DNA of 36,402 nucleotides from Paracoccaceae bacterium. Lineage in GTDB: Bacteria; Pseudomonadota; Alphaproteobacteria; Rhodobacterales; Rhodobacteraceae. This document shows positions 1 through 7,934 of this stretch, piece after piece. A program made the position numbers and the translations under genes. The DNA lies in contig JAGWAS010000018.1 in NCBI GenBank assembly GCA_021296235.1, positions 1-36,402 of the forward strand, given 5' to 3'. Position 1 is the first letter of the stretch; every line of letters starts with the position of its first letter. The notes beneath the pieces are model-generated. The model ran no database searches. It was given only the letters and a program-made list of their open reading frames with translations, and was not told the origin of the DNA.

Positions 1-838
1 TTAAACTTCAGCCGCTCGGACCGCTCCAGGTCCCACTCCAGCCCGCCCTCAGAGCCAAAGACCCGCAGGCGCAGGCCCCCACGGTTGCCAGGCGCCAGAC
101 GGGTGGTCGTCAGCGTGCCCGGTACATCGCCATGGCGTGTCCATGCAAAGACCGTGTCCTCCAGCAGCTTAGGCGCTCCGCAGACGTGGAACTCGGCTTG
201 GACGTCGGTCAGGTTCAGCCCGCTGACGAACTGTGCCATATGGACCGCATGGGTGCCGATATCACCGACGCAAGAGGTCTTACCAGACTTGGCCGGGTCG
301 AGGCGCCACTGCTCGTGGGGAGTAGCCTCGATGCCCTCTGGCACCGTCCAGTCCTGCAGGAATTCAACATGGATCTGATTGATGTCGCCGACACCACCGA
401 CGGCCACGATCTCCCAGGCGTCGCGGTGATCATTGACATGGCGCCCCCAGGCCAGCGCCTCGTAGCCCACGCGAAGAGTGCGCTTCGCTGCTCGCTTGCC
501 GCCCCGTCAATGCCGCCCTGTGCCTTCGGATGCACCGAGCGGCAAATGAGCATCAGATTGGTGCCAGGCTCGCTCATGACGTCGAATTTGCGTTCGGCGC
601 GATCAAAGGCGCGGCTGCGCTCTGACTCGGGCAAACCCTCAATATAGCGGAAGGGCTGAAACAGCGTAATCTCCAGCCCGTGATCGCGGACCATTCTTCC
701 GACGTCCCCAGGGCCAGCGTCATGGGCGATGAAATCCTGCTCGAAGATCTCAATGCCGTCAAAACCCGCAGCCGCGATGGCTGCCAGTTTTTCGGGCAGA
801 TCTCCGGAATTCGAGACAGTGGCAATTGCTGTTTTCAC
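1..838 (-). pseudogene. Broken chimera: sugar isomerase/epimerase N-terminus joined to Gfo/Idh/MocA dehydrogenase C-terminus (runs off window)
   Basis: Reading begins at a GTG (838-836), 4 nt after the preceding gene, with a GGATGAGGA purine stretch as ribosome site. The first ~110 residues match a TIM-barrel sugar phosphate isomerase/epimerase (TVSNSGDLPEKL, GFDGIEIFEQDF, SVHPKAQGGID). Near 485-505 the frame shifts: the original frame loses family resemblance, while the next frame continues with AAKRTLRVGYEALAWG and NDHRDAWEIV, so about 25 nt appear deleted. Near 397-412 this second frame passes without a stop into the C-terminal domain of a Gfo/Idh/MocA oxidoreductase (QDWTVPEG, CVGDIGTHAVHMAQFV, APGNRGGLRLRVFGSEGG), open to position 1. 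The isomerase C-terminal half and the dehydrogenase Rossmann domain are therefore both missing. It is the last visible gene of the TRAP operon. I infer two intact genes were fused by deletion; an assembly error is the alternative. Confidence 0.8.
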
Positions 839-842
839 GTCC

Positions 843-1706
843 TCATCCAAATGTTGTCTTGAAGAGGTCAACGCAGCGCCGAAATCCATCCTCAAAGTTC
901 CCGTTTCCGGGATGGTAGACGCTTTCAAGGCTGATAACACCGTCATAGCTGTCCGACCGCAGCGCCTCCGCTATGGGAAGAAATTGACCCGCAAGTTGTC
1001 CCTGTCCCATCTGGCGCACTTCAAGCGTTGCACGCGGCGTGTCGGTTTGGACGTCCTTGATGTGAACATGGCCGAGATAACCATTTTTGACTTCCTCATA
1101 ACCATCAGGCCAAGCGCGTTCGTGGCACCAACAGTTGTTGGCCGGGTCCCACAGGACCTTCAGCACATCCTTGGCGTCCAGATCGTCAATCAGCTTGCGC
1201 GCGGTGTAGTTGGAATTGACCATTGTGCCGTTGCCAGTCTCGACCACTAGGGTCACGCGGGCGTCGCGTGCCACGTCGAGCGCAGGTGCGATCAGTGGCA
1301 GAGTCGCATCCCAGGCTCCATGCGCAACATTCCATTTTTCCGCACCGCCGCTGCCCCACAGGATCTGTTCCTTCTTGTTGGTCATGATCCTAACCAATGG
1401 TGAGCCAACGATATGCGCCATGTCGATCACCCGTTTGAGCGCATCCATATGCATGGTATGCGCGGTGTCGCCGGGTTTGTTGGCGGTGGTCAGACCGGCG
1501 AAGACATGGCGGGATAGGCAAGAGACCGGCTTGCCGCGATCCCTCAAGAGCTTGTCGATATCGGCGATTTGTCTGGCCGAATGATCGCCGACCTCGCGTT
1601 CTCCGACGAATTGTAGCTCGGCATAGTCTAGGCCGAACTCGTCCATCACGTCGACCGCGTGGTTCAAATCGCGGCTGATCCCGTCACAGATGACACCGAG
1701 TTTCAT
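843..1706 (-). CDS. Sugar phosphate isomerase/epimerase, TIM-barrel (AP endonuclease 2 family)
   Basis: This 287-residue protein has the features of the xylose-isomerase-like TIM barrel family, which interconverts or cleaves sugars, inositols and keto-acids using a divalent metal. Visible strand ends include VVETGNGT (likely metal-ligand Glu near 155), LWDPANNCW, HVHIKDVQ and SLESVYHPGNG, spaced as the family's metal-binding positions. The ATG at 1706 has a strong GGAGGG site about 4 nt upstream. It lies 9 nt downstream of the dehydrogenase gene and 4 nt before the next, broken isomerase gene, so it belongs to the TRAP operon and probably acts on the imported compound or its oxidised product. 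Family assignment is firm; the substrate is unknown. Confidence 0.85.
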   Translation of the reverse strand: MKLGVICDGISRDLNHAVDVMDEFGLDYAELQFVGEREVGDHSARQIADIDKLLRDRGKPVSCLSRHVFAGLTTANKPGDTAHTMHMDALKRVIDMAHIVGSPLVRIMTNKKEQILWGSGGAEKWNVAHGAWDATLPLIAPALDVARDARVTLVVETGNGTMVNSNYTARKLIDDLDAKDVLKVLWDPANNCWCHERAWPDGYEEVKNGYLGHVHIKDVQTDTPRATLEVRQMGQGQLAGQFLPIAEALRSDSYDGVISLESVYHPGNGNFEDGFRRCVDLFKTTFG

Positions 1707-1715
1707 TCGACCCTC

Positions 1716-2603
1716 CTACCGATGTAATTCCGCGCCGATGATCTCTTCAATCACACGGGTACAGACCCAATTGTCGCCCTCTGGGTATTTTGTCATGCCC
1801 GCGTGAAAGATCTGCATCGCCGTGGACGCCATGTGGAGCGGCACACCAAGCTGCTCGGCCATGTTGAGCGAGATCGTCAGATCCTTGTGCATGGTGCCGA
1901 TGCCGCTGCCGGTGCCTTCGAATTTTCGGTCGACGATGTTTTCGAGCGCGCTCTTGGTGACGTTGCAGCCCACGCCCGAGGTCGAGAACACGTCCCAGAC
2001 CCTTTGCCCGGAGAACCCAGCTTTTGCGCAGAGCGCAGAGGCTTCAAATGTGGCGGCAAAGACCGATCCGATCAGCGTTTGCAGGCAAGCCTTGATCGTT
2101 TGACCCATCCCGGGTTCTTCGCCAACGTGATGGATGGTGCCAGAAACCGCTTCCATCACCGGGCGGAAGGTTGCCATCGCCTCGGCACTGCCTGCCGCCA
2201 TCATGGTGAGCGTCCCGCCTTGAGCGCCAGCGAACCCGCCCGAGACCGGGCTGTCGATCAGGTGAATGCCCGTGCCTGCCAACCCCTCGGCGATGTCGCG
2301 TGCTTCAGCGGGTTTGATCGTGGCGGTCAGAATGATTGCGCCGCCTTTTGTTAAATTAGCGGCAAGACCATCTTCACCATGGATGACACTCTTCGCCTGA
2401 TCACCGTTCATGACCATGACGAAAACGGCTTCGGCCCCTGCGGCGACCTCCGCCACGCTCGCCTTTGAGACACCGCCCATCGCCTCGAACGCCTTCATCC
2501 GGTTCGGGCTTAGGTCCAGTCCGGTCACGTCATGCCCCGCTGAGATCAGGTTCTTTGCTAAGCCCGACCCCATATCCCCCAATCCTATTACGCCCACGCG
2601 CAT
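1716..2603 (-). CDS. NAD(P)-dependent beta-hydroxyacid dehydrogenase (3-hydroxyisobutyrate / L-threonate dehydrogenase type)
   Basis: This 295-residue protein has the standard layout of the 3-hydroxyisobutyrate dehydrogenase family. An N-terminal Rossmann fold starts with VGVIGLGDMGSG (residues 3-14). The substrate motif DSPVSGGFAGAQGG lies at 117-130, and GMGQTIKACLQ carries the expected catalytic lysine (K171). A helical C-terminal domain follows. Such enzymes oxidise a beta-hydroxy acid such as 3-hydroxyisobutyrate, tartronate or L-threonate. In this operon, next to sugar isomerases and a TRAP uptake system, a sugar-acid substrate such as threonate or a tetronate is more likely than valine breakdown, but no DUF1537 kinase or OtnC-like partner is visible to confirm it. 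The start at 2603 follows an AAGGAA site. It lies 119 nt downstream of the TRAP large permease. Confidence 0.85.
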   Translation of the reverse strand: MRVGVIGLGDMGSGLAKNLISAGHDVTGLDLSPNRMKAFEAMGGVSKASVAEVAAGAEAVFVMVMNGDQAKSVIHGEDGLAANLTKGGAIILTATIKPAEARDIAEGLAGTGIHLIDSPVSGGFAGAQGGTLTMMAAGSAEAMATFRPVMEAVSGTIHHVGEEPGMGQTIKACLQTLIGSVFAATFEASALCAKAGFSGQRVWDVFSTSGVGCNVTKSALENIVDRKFEGTGSGIGTMHKDLTISLNMAEQLGVPLHMASTAMQIFHAGMTKYPEGDNWVCTRVIEEIIGAELHR

Positions 2604-2722
2604 TGCACTTGATTCCTTTCAGTTTTGGTTGCGGGGTTCAGCCGCATTTCCTTGTGCTGGCCGGCCCAGAAGACACCCCCGGCCATGGTGCCCTTTTCGG
2701 GGCAAATGTTATCGGCCCGTGC

Positions 2723-4291
2723 TCACCTCACAAGGAACAACGAAATGTTCGGGAAGGCGACCAGGATCGCCAGAATGATCGCCTGTAACACAATGAAAGG
2801 CCCAAATGAGCGGTAGATTGTGACAAGGTCGATTTCCGGTGGCACCACCGATTTCAGATAGAACGCCGCCGAACCGAATGGCGGTGTCAGAAACGCGATC
2901 TGCATGCTGACGCTGAACAGGATGCCGAACCAGATCTTGTCATAGCCGAGCTGAGTGACAATCGGGATGAAAACCGGCATGCACAATAGCACGATGCCGA
3001 TCCAATCCATGAACATGCCCAGAAGAAAGAACACAAGAAGCATCGCGAGGATGATGACAATCGGTGCCACGTCGAGCCCGACGATCGCATTGGCAACAAA
3101 TCGGTTCCCACCGGACAGGCTGAAGGCACCGGCCAAAACAGTTGCGCCGAAGGTGACCCACATGATTGTGCCGACCGAGCGGAAGGTCTGCTCCAGCCCC
3201 TCCAACACCATGACCGTGTTGAGCTCGCTTCGTACCCAGATCAAAGCCAGGGTCGCGACGACGCCCATCGCCGCCGCTTCTGCATATCCAGTTACGCCGC
3301 CATAGATCGAGCCAAGCACCAGATCCACCACGACAATTGGCGGAAGAAGCCCTTTGGCAATTGGGTACTCGTCCCTGTTTTGCAGCCACGCAACGATCAG
3401 AAACGCCACAAGGGCGCTGGAGAAGATGAATGTTGCCACCTGCTCGGTGCCGCCAACACCAAGTGCACGCGCAACCGCGACGGCGACGCCGCCGATGAGG
3501 AAAGGCGTCAGGTTCAGGAGCAACTCCATCCTGGAATTCGTCTCGGGGACGTCCTCATCCAAACCGGATTCCGACGGCAGCGGCGCGAGCGATGGGTCCA
3601 GCCGGGTGCGGACAACGATATAGAGAATATAGGTTCCAGCCAGCATCAGCCCCGGGGTGAAAGACGCCGTGAAAAGCTTAGTGATCGATGTCTCAGTGAT
3701 CAGGCCGTATATGATCAAAACAACCGAGGGGGGGATCATCGTACCCAAAGACCCTCCGGCGCAGATGGTGCCGATTGCGAGGTATTTGTTGTAACCCAAA
3801 CGCAGCATCTGCGGCAGGGCGACCAGGCCAAGCAACACGATCTCGCCGCCGATGATGCCCGACATCGCCGCCATGATGACCGCCATCACGGTGGTAACAA
3901 CCGCAACACCGCCACGCATGCGTCCCATCGAAATATTGAGCGCGCTATACATGTCCTTGGCGATGCCGGACCGTTCCAGAAATGAGGCCATCACGATGAA
4001 GAAGGGAACCGCGATGATCGCGTGTGTGACGACCAGATCGTAAACACGCTGCATCACAAGCCCGAGCCCGCGCTCGCCGAAGTTCAGCCAGATGACAATC
4101 GCGCCTAAGAATCCGGTGGCAAAGCCCAAGGGCACGCCAGCGACCAGCAGCGCGAAGATGCCGATCAGCAGCAAAAGCGACATCGTGCCAACGCCGAGAT
4201 CGGCGCGGAAATTGGTAAACAGGAAGGACGGCGACAGGCCGACTAGAACGGCAAGAGCGAAGATCGCAATGGGAAAGGCCGCGGTTCTCAT
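2723..4291 (-). CDS. dctM: TRAP transporter large permease, DctM subunit
   Basis: This is the 522-residue, 12-helix-class membrane subunit of a tripartite ATP-independent periplasmic transporter. It forms the sodium-driven translocation channel. Family features include LLLLIGIFALLVAGVPLGFATGF at the N-terminus, the GGSLGTMIPPSVVLIIYGLITETSI segment and, near the C-terminus, GMFMDWIGIVLLCMPVFIP followed by FLTPPFGSAAFYLK. The first ATG in frame (4357) would add 22 residues lying inside the small-permease gene. I chose the ATG at 4291 because it overlaps the dctQ stop as ATGA and gives a protein starting with a hydrophobic helix. The length is somewhat above the usual ~430 because of a hydrophilic insert near residues 215-250 and extra helices, as in the larger DctM subgroup. 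Confidence 0.92.
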   Translation of the reverse strand: MRTAAFPIAIFALAVLVGLSPSFLFTNFRADLGVGTMSLLLLIGIFALLVAGVPLGFATGFLGAIVIWLNFGERGLGLVMQRVYDLVVTHAIIAVPFFIVMASFLERSGIAKDMYSALNISMGRMRGGVAVVTTVMAVIMAAMSGIIGGEIVLLGLVALPQMLRLGYNKYLAIGTICAGGSLGTMIPPSVVLIIYGLITETSITKLFTASFTPGLMLAGTYILYIVVRTRLDPSLAPLPSESGLDEDVPETNSRMELLLNLTPFLIGGVAVAVARALGVGGTEQVATFIFSSALVAFLIVAWLQNRDEYPIAKGLLPPIVVVDLVLGSIYGGVTGYAEAAAMGVVATLALIWVRSELNTVMVLEGLEQTFRSVGTIMWVTFGATVLAGAFSLSGGNRFVANAIVGLDVAPIVIILAMLLVFFLLGMFMDWIGIVLLCMPVFIPIVTQLGYDKIWFGILFSVSMQIAFLTPPFGSAAFYLKSVVPPEIDLVTIYRSFGPFIVLQAIILAILVAFPNISLFLVR

Positions 4292-4905
4292 CGCTTGGCT
4301 TCCTTGGGATGGCTCTCGTCCTCTTGATTGGGGTCGGCTTTTCCCCGCCCAAACCAATCGACAAGGATGTTGTTGAGCGCTAGTCCCGCCACCACCAAAG
4401 TGACAATCAACACGAGCGGCTTCATTGTCGCGGGGATCGGCGGGTTAAAAACGGTTCCGAACCGCTCCCACGAACTGAACGCCTTCCAGGCAACGTCATG
4501 GCTGCCGACCAGCATCAAGACCGCGTAGACCACGATCACAAAGAGCGCGATGTAATCGAAAACAAGCCGCGTTTTGCGCGAAACTATGTCATAAACCGCC
4601 GTGATGCGGATATGCGCGCGCCGCTGCATCGTATACGCACCCGCAAAGAGATAAATTGCCGAACCGGTCCAGAGAACCGCTTCGTTCACCCAAATGGTCG
4701 GGCGGCCAACCAAATAGCGCATGAGCACTTCGAAAAACGTGAGCCCGACGCCCAGCAGTATCAAGAACATTGCCGTGCGGGAAAACGCGGTCACGAGCCG
4801 GTCAAAAACGGTGACGCGCTTGTTGTCTGGGCGACCCGTGATATAGGCCCAAGTTCCGCTGATCGGCCCCTTGCCGGTGACCCGTTCTTTGGTCAGTGGA
4901 TCCAT
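4288..4905 (-). CDS. dctQ: TRAP transporter small permease, DctQ subunit
   Basis: This 205-residue protein has four predicted membrane helices (near residues 40-60, 75-95, 120-140 and 160-182). It carries the DctQ hallmarks EVLMRYLVGRPTIWVNEAVLW and AGAYTMQRRAHIRITAVYD. DctQ binds DctM and helps dock the periplasmic binding protein. A hydrophilic 30-residue N-terminus precedes the first helix, and the C-terminus is charged (KADPNQEDESHPKEAKR). The stop codon overlaps the dctM start by ATGA, so the two are translationally coupled. The gene is separated from dctP by 78 nt that contain a strong stem-loop. Confidence 0.92.
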   Translation of the reverse strand: MDPLTKERVTGKGPISGTWAYITGRPDNKRVTVFDRLVTAFSRTAMFLILLGVGLTFFEVLMRYLVGRPTIWVNEAVLWTGSAIYLFAGAYTMQRRAHIRITAVYDIVSRKTRLVFDYIALFVIVVYAVLMLVGSHDVAWKAFSSWERFGTVFNPPIPATMKPLVLIVTLVVAGLALNNILVDWFGRGKADPNQEDESHPKEAKR

Positions 4906-4943
4906 CGGCCTATCCCGCGCGTTGGAAATTGGTTTTGCTTAGT

Positions 4944-4975
4944 GCGAGGCCGGGCCCAATCTTGCCCGACCTCGC
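4944..4975 (-). promoter_or_regulatory. Intercistronic stem-loop between dctP and dctQ
   Basis: On the minus strand the arms GCGAGGTCGGGC and GCCCGGCCTCGC form a 12-bp stem with a single T-G wobble and an 8-nt loop. It begins 8 nt after the dctP stop. No U-tract follows, so it is unlikely to be a full intrinsic terminator. In transporter operons such hairpins commonly protect the 3' end of the binding-protein message and lower expression of the permease genes; that role is inferred here. Confidence 0.65.
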
Positions 4976-4983
4976 TGTGAGGA

Positions 4984-5997
4984 TCAGTTCACAAGACCGA
5001 TCTTCTTCATGTAGGCAAGATGGCTGTCCAACACGGCCTGCGCTGCAGGGCTCTTGGCGCCCCAGTCGGCCCACCTGCTTTGCGCAAATTCGCGGAACGC
5101 CATACGATCTTCGGTCGACCAATCATGCAAGGTCACGCCAGCCTCCGTCAGTTCGACCGCAGCTTCGCCATCGCGGACCGCCGTGATCAGGGCCAGATCA
5201 AGGGCAATGCCCTGAAGCGCCAGTTCAATCGCAATCCTGGATGCATCAGAGAGCGCCGCCCATGCCCTTTTGTTGCAGCTCAACTGCTCGGACGGCATCG
5301 AGTGGAAACCGGGGAATGTCGCATGTGTCGCGATATCGAACAGGCTTAGCGCATAGTGGTTCGTGTTAAGCGTAGACGCGTCTGCACCGTCCACAATGCC
5401 CGTGCGCAACGCGTTGGGAACCTCACCGAAGTCCATCACAACCGGTTTGGCACCAAAGGAAGAGAAAATTTCCGTCTCAAGACCCGGAGGCGAGCGGAAT
5501 TTCCAGTTTTCCAGATCCGCGAACCCGGCCAGTGGTGCGGTCGAGGACAGCGACTCATGACCCTGAAGCCAGAAGCCGACAACGTGCATGTCCTGAGGAT
5601 CATAGAGATGCTCCTGAACAACTTCGCGGCCTCCTTCGTGGTAGAACCACGTCAGGAACTGATAGGGCGTGTCATAGCCGCCCATAATGTCGCCAGCCAA
5701 CTGCCAGCCCGGGTCTTTGCCGACATTCCCGGTGATGCCGCCCATATCACAGTCCAGAATGCCCTGGCTGGCGGCGCCCATGACCTCGTTCTGGGCAACA
5801 ACTTCTGACGACCAGTGCATCTGAATTTCCAAGCCGGACATGGCTTGAACCTGCTCCATGAACTTTTGGATCAGCTGCCCAGGCGTGGATTCCGCGTTGA
5901 AGTGCGTCTGAATTCGAAGCTTGTCCTGTGCCATTGCGCCCCCGGCAGTCATCGCCATCACCGCAGCACCCGCCAGGATTTTCGTAAGCGTTTTCAT
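4984..5997 (-). CDS. dctP: TRAP transporter periplasmic substrate-binding protein, DctP family
   Basis: This 337-residue secreted protein starts with a signal peptide (MKTLTKILAGAAVMAMTAGG, cleavage after AMA, about residue 23). It is the high-affinity ligand receptor that delivers substrate to DctQM. The DctP motif is present: KFRSPPGLETEIFSSFGAKP carries the conserved arginine that normally pairs with a substrate carboxylate, followed by FGEVPNALRTGIVDGAD. The intact arginine suggests an organic or sugar acid. An in-frame upstream ATG (6084) would add 29 polar residues before the signal peptide. The ATG at 5997 is preceded by a clear GGGAGAAAAAC site, so I chose it. It is the first gene of the operon and is divergent from the LacI-type regulator. 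Confidence 0.93.
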   Translation of the reverse strand: MKTLTKILAGAAVMAMTAGGAMAQDKLRIQTHFNAESTPGQLIQKFMEQVQAMSGLEIQMHWSSEVVAQNEVMGAASQGILDCDMGGITGNVGKDPGWQLAGDIMGGYDTPYQFLTWFYHEGGREVVQEHLYDPQDMHVVGFWLQGHESLSSTAPLAGFADLENWKFRSPPGLETEIFSSFGAKPVVMDFGEVPNALRTGIVDGADASTLNTNHYALSLFDIATHATFPGFHSMPSEQLSCNKRAWAALSDASRIAIELALQGIALDLALITAVRDGEAAVELTEAGVTLHDWSTEDRMAFREFAQSRWADWGAKSPAAQAVLDSHLAYMKKIGLVN

Positions 5998-6140
5998 GTT
6001 TTTCTCCCTTCGCCGTTTGTTTGGATTCTTGATGGGGGCGGATTTTCTCCACTGGGGAATACTCTTGGCAATGAGAACTTGCATCAGGTGGATGAATTGA
6101 TGTTAATTGGTGTGATAGTTGCAAGGAATGATGCGATTTG
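5998..6140. promoter_or_regulatory. Divergent promoter region between the TRAP operon and the LacI-type regulator
   Basis: This 143-bp spacer must hold the start signals for both the dctP operon and the regulator gene. An AT-richer patch at about 6085-6120 contains TTGATGTTAATTGG. TTGCATC/TTGCAAG half-sites flank it at about 6079-6085 and 6118-6124. A LacI-family operator is expected here by analogy with similar divergent loci, but I see no clean long palindrome and cannot place the promoters reliably. Confidence 0.4.
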
Positions 6141-7190
6141 ATGGATAAATCTGAGACCAGCAGCAAGGTTCATATCCCCAAGCGCGCGACGATTTCGGCT
6201 ATCGCCAAGCTTGCCGGTGTCGGCACCGCCACTGTTGATCGCGTTCTCAACGATCGTGCTCATGTTGGCGAAGCAACCAAGCAACGCGTCATGCAGGCCA
6301 AAGCAGCAATCGAAGCTGGCGCCACGCTTGGAGAGCGCCCCCGACCATGGCGCCTAAAGGTTTTCCTGCCCGGAGAGGCTGGACATTCAACCGATCTCCT
6401 TGCGACCTGCCTTCAGGATTGCGGCACCCGGGGCAACGCCACAATCGAATGCGTTTTTACCAAGAAATTGGAACCGGCGCAGTTGGCAAGGAAGTTGAAT
6501 GCCTGCGCTGGCCAAGACGTAGATGCGGTCGCATTCCAGGCGCTTGACGACCCGCGGGTGCATGATGCTGTTGAATACTTGGCCAGACTAAACATACCCG
6601 CGTTGACCATCATGTCTGGTTTGGAACACCCGGCGCTGATTGGATTCATTGGTATCAACAACCGGGCGGCCGGCCGCACCGCTGGTTACTTGATGGGGCG
6701 TCTCACACGGCAATCGGGTTCAGTTCTGGTGGTCACCGGGGGCGAACTCTATCGAGTCCACGAAGATCGCGAGATTGGCTTTCGGGCCTGTCTCCGACAA
6801 GACTTCCCTCAAATTAGCGAGGCAGTCGTCGTGTATGGGCAGGACGACGCCGAAGGAAATTATCACGGCGTTCGGCAAGCGCTTAGACAAAGGAACGACA
6901 TCATAGGCATCTATAACGTTGGAGGAGGGCACCAGGGTGTGGTTCGTGCGCTTAAGGACGAAGGCATCGCCAATGAAGTCGTATTTCTCGGCCACAACCT
7001 GACATCTCGTACCAAGTCATATCTTTTGGACGGAACTATGGATATTGTGATCCACTTAAACGTCCGAATTGTCGCGGAACAAACGGTTGCGGCACTCGTC
7101 TCGCACCTTGAAAACAGGCCCTTCAAACCCAGCCCAATTCTCACCGGCATCATTACGCGCGAAAACATCATTGGCGCCACTTTCGCTTAA
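6141..7190 (+). CDS. LacI-family transcriptional regulator
   Basis: This 349-residue protein has an N-terminal LacI helix-turn-helix (TISAIAKLAGVGTATVDRVLN, residues 17-37, with the hinge-proximal VGEATKQRVMQA). A periplasmic-binding-protein-like sensor domain follows (ALTIMSGLEH, GFIGINNRAAGRTAGYLMGRL, VLVVTGG, DREIGFRACL, GIYNVGGG, VFLGHNL). The TVDRVLN version of the motif is typical of the subgroup related to sugar- or inositol-sensing regulators. It is divergent from the TRAP and catabolic operon, which it most likely represses until the substrate or a product binds. A TTG three bases upstream (6138) is an alternative start; AAGGAA lies at 6122-6127. A weak 5-bp hairpin followed by five T (7264-7296) could end the transcript. 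Confidence 0.9.
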   Translation: MDKSETSSKVHIPKRATISAIAKLAGVGTATVDRVLNDRAHVGEATKQRVMQAKAAIEAGATLGERPRPWRLKVFLPGEAGHSTDLLATCLQDCGTRGNATIECVFTKKLEPAQLARKLNACAGQDVDAVAFQALDDPRVHDAVEYLARLNIPALTIMSGLEHPALIGFIGINNRAAGRTAGYLMGRLTRQSGSVLVVTGGELYRVHEDREIGFRACLRQDFPQISEAVVVYGQDDAEGNYHGVRQALRQRNDIIGIYNVGGGHQGVVRALKDEGIANEVVFLGHNLTSRTKSYLLDGTMDIVIHLNVRIVAEQTVAALVSHLENRPFKPSPILTGIITRENIIGATFA

Positions 7191-7395
7191 GAAGCTTCGA
7201 GCGTAGGTTGCAATCGTTTACGGCGCTTCGCACAAAACCTGAGACAAATTTTTTGTGAAACGCAGGCGCAAAGCTCTGACCTAACGACGCCTTTTTGCAA
7301 TCTGGTCCTGACTTCGACGGTTTGTTGGTGTAAGTGATTGTTTTGAATTGTGCCGATACCCGAAAAGGCACTACATTGGGAGCACTTCGGCGACC

Positions 7396-7848
7396 CCATT
7401 TGGCCTTGCCCTCAAGCCGCAGGAACCGATGGTGTCCCCGACTTCCCAGCAACTCCTTCGGGTTCGCACTTCGTTCAAGCCGGATCCGCAGCTTGCTGAG
7501 TATCCGTTCCCGATCCCGGGCATCCTTGCCCGCCCGCTTCGGGGAATGGCTGACCACAATGCGCCGGCCCAGATGCATCACCTCCTGAACTCGAACACCA
7601 TCCGCATCCAGCGCTCCAAGGCGCCGGGGGTCCAGAACCTCCTCCCGGCAATCCTTCGGCAACTGCTTCAGCTTGGCGCCGACAATATGGAACATCCGCT
7701 CAGCCTCCATCGCAGCAAGGTTGGCCCCGCTCAGCATGCCGCGATCGGCAACACAGATCACACGACGCAATTCATGCGCCCTGCGCAGCCGCCTCAGTGC
7801 CGGAACCAGGCTGTGGCCCTCGAAACTGGCGCCGGGCTGTCACTGCCG
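7396..7848 (-). pseudogene. IS1634-like transposase remnant, truncated at both ends
   Basis: On the minus strand this reads PGASFEGHSLVPALRRLRR, VICVADRGMLSGANLAAME, FHIVGAKLKQLP, IVVSHSPKRAGKDARDRERILSKLRIRLERS and NPKELLGSRGHHRFLRLEGKA. This order is that of the central part of IS1634/IS4-group transposases, with the second catalytic Asp in VADRG. The N-terminal third with the first Asp is missing: a TGA stands just upstream of the preserved part at about 7849. Similarity ends after EGKAKW near 7396, so the region with the catalytic Glu is also lost. The open frame runs on to 7168, but that tail is unlike transposases. I found no terminal inverted repeats. It is a dead element between the catabolic island and the hut genes. 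Confidence 0.75.
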
Positions 7849-7934
7849 AGTGAATAATCCCCAAAAGTGCCGAAGCAAAAATCCCTGAATCACTATTCGG
7901 CCTGCTTCCTGCGATCCCCGCACTCAGAGCTTTG

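Noticed and set aside
7264..7296. AGGCG...CGCCT plus five T after the LacI-type gene as an intrinsic terminator
   Set aside because: Stem of only 5 bp with a 19-nt loop; mentioned as a possibility in the gene entry but too weak to list.
7168..7395. Continuation of the transposase frame
   Set aside because: Residue pattern after EGKAKW no longer resembles a transposase, so the remnant was ended at 7396.
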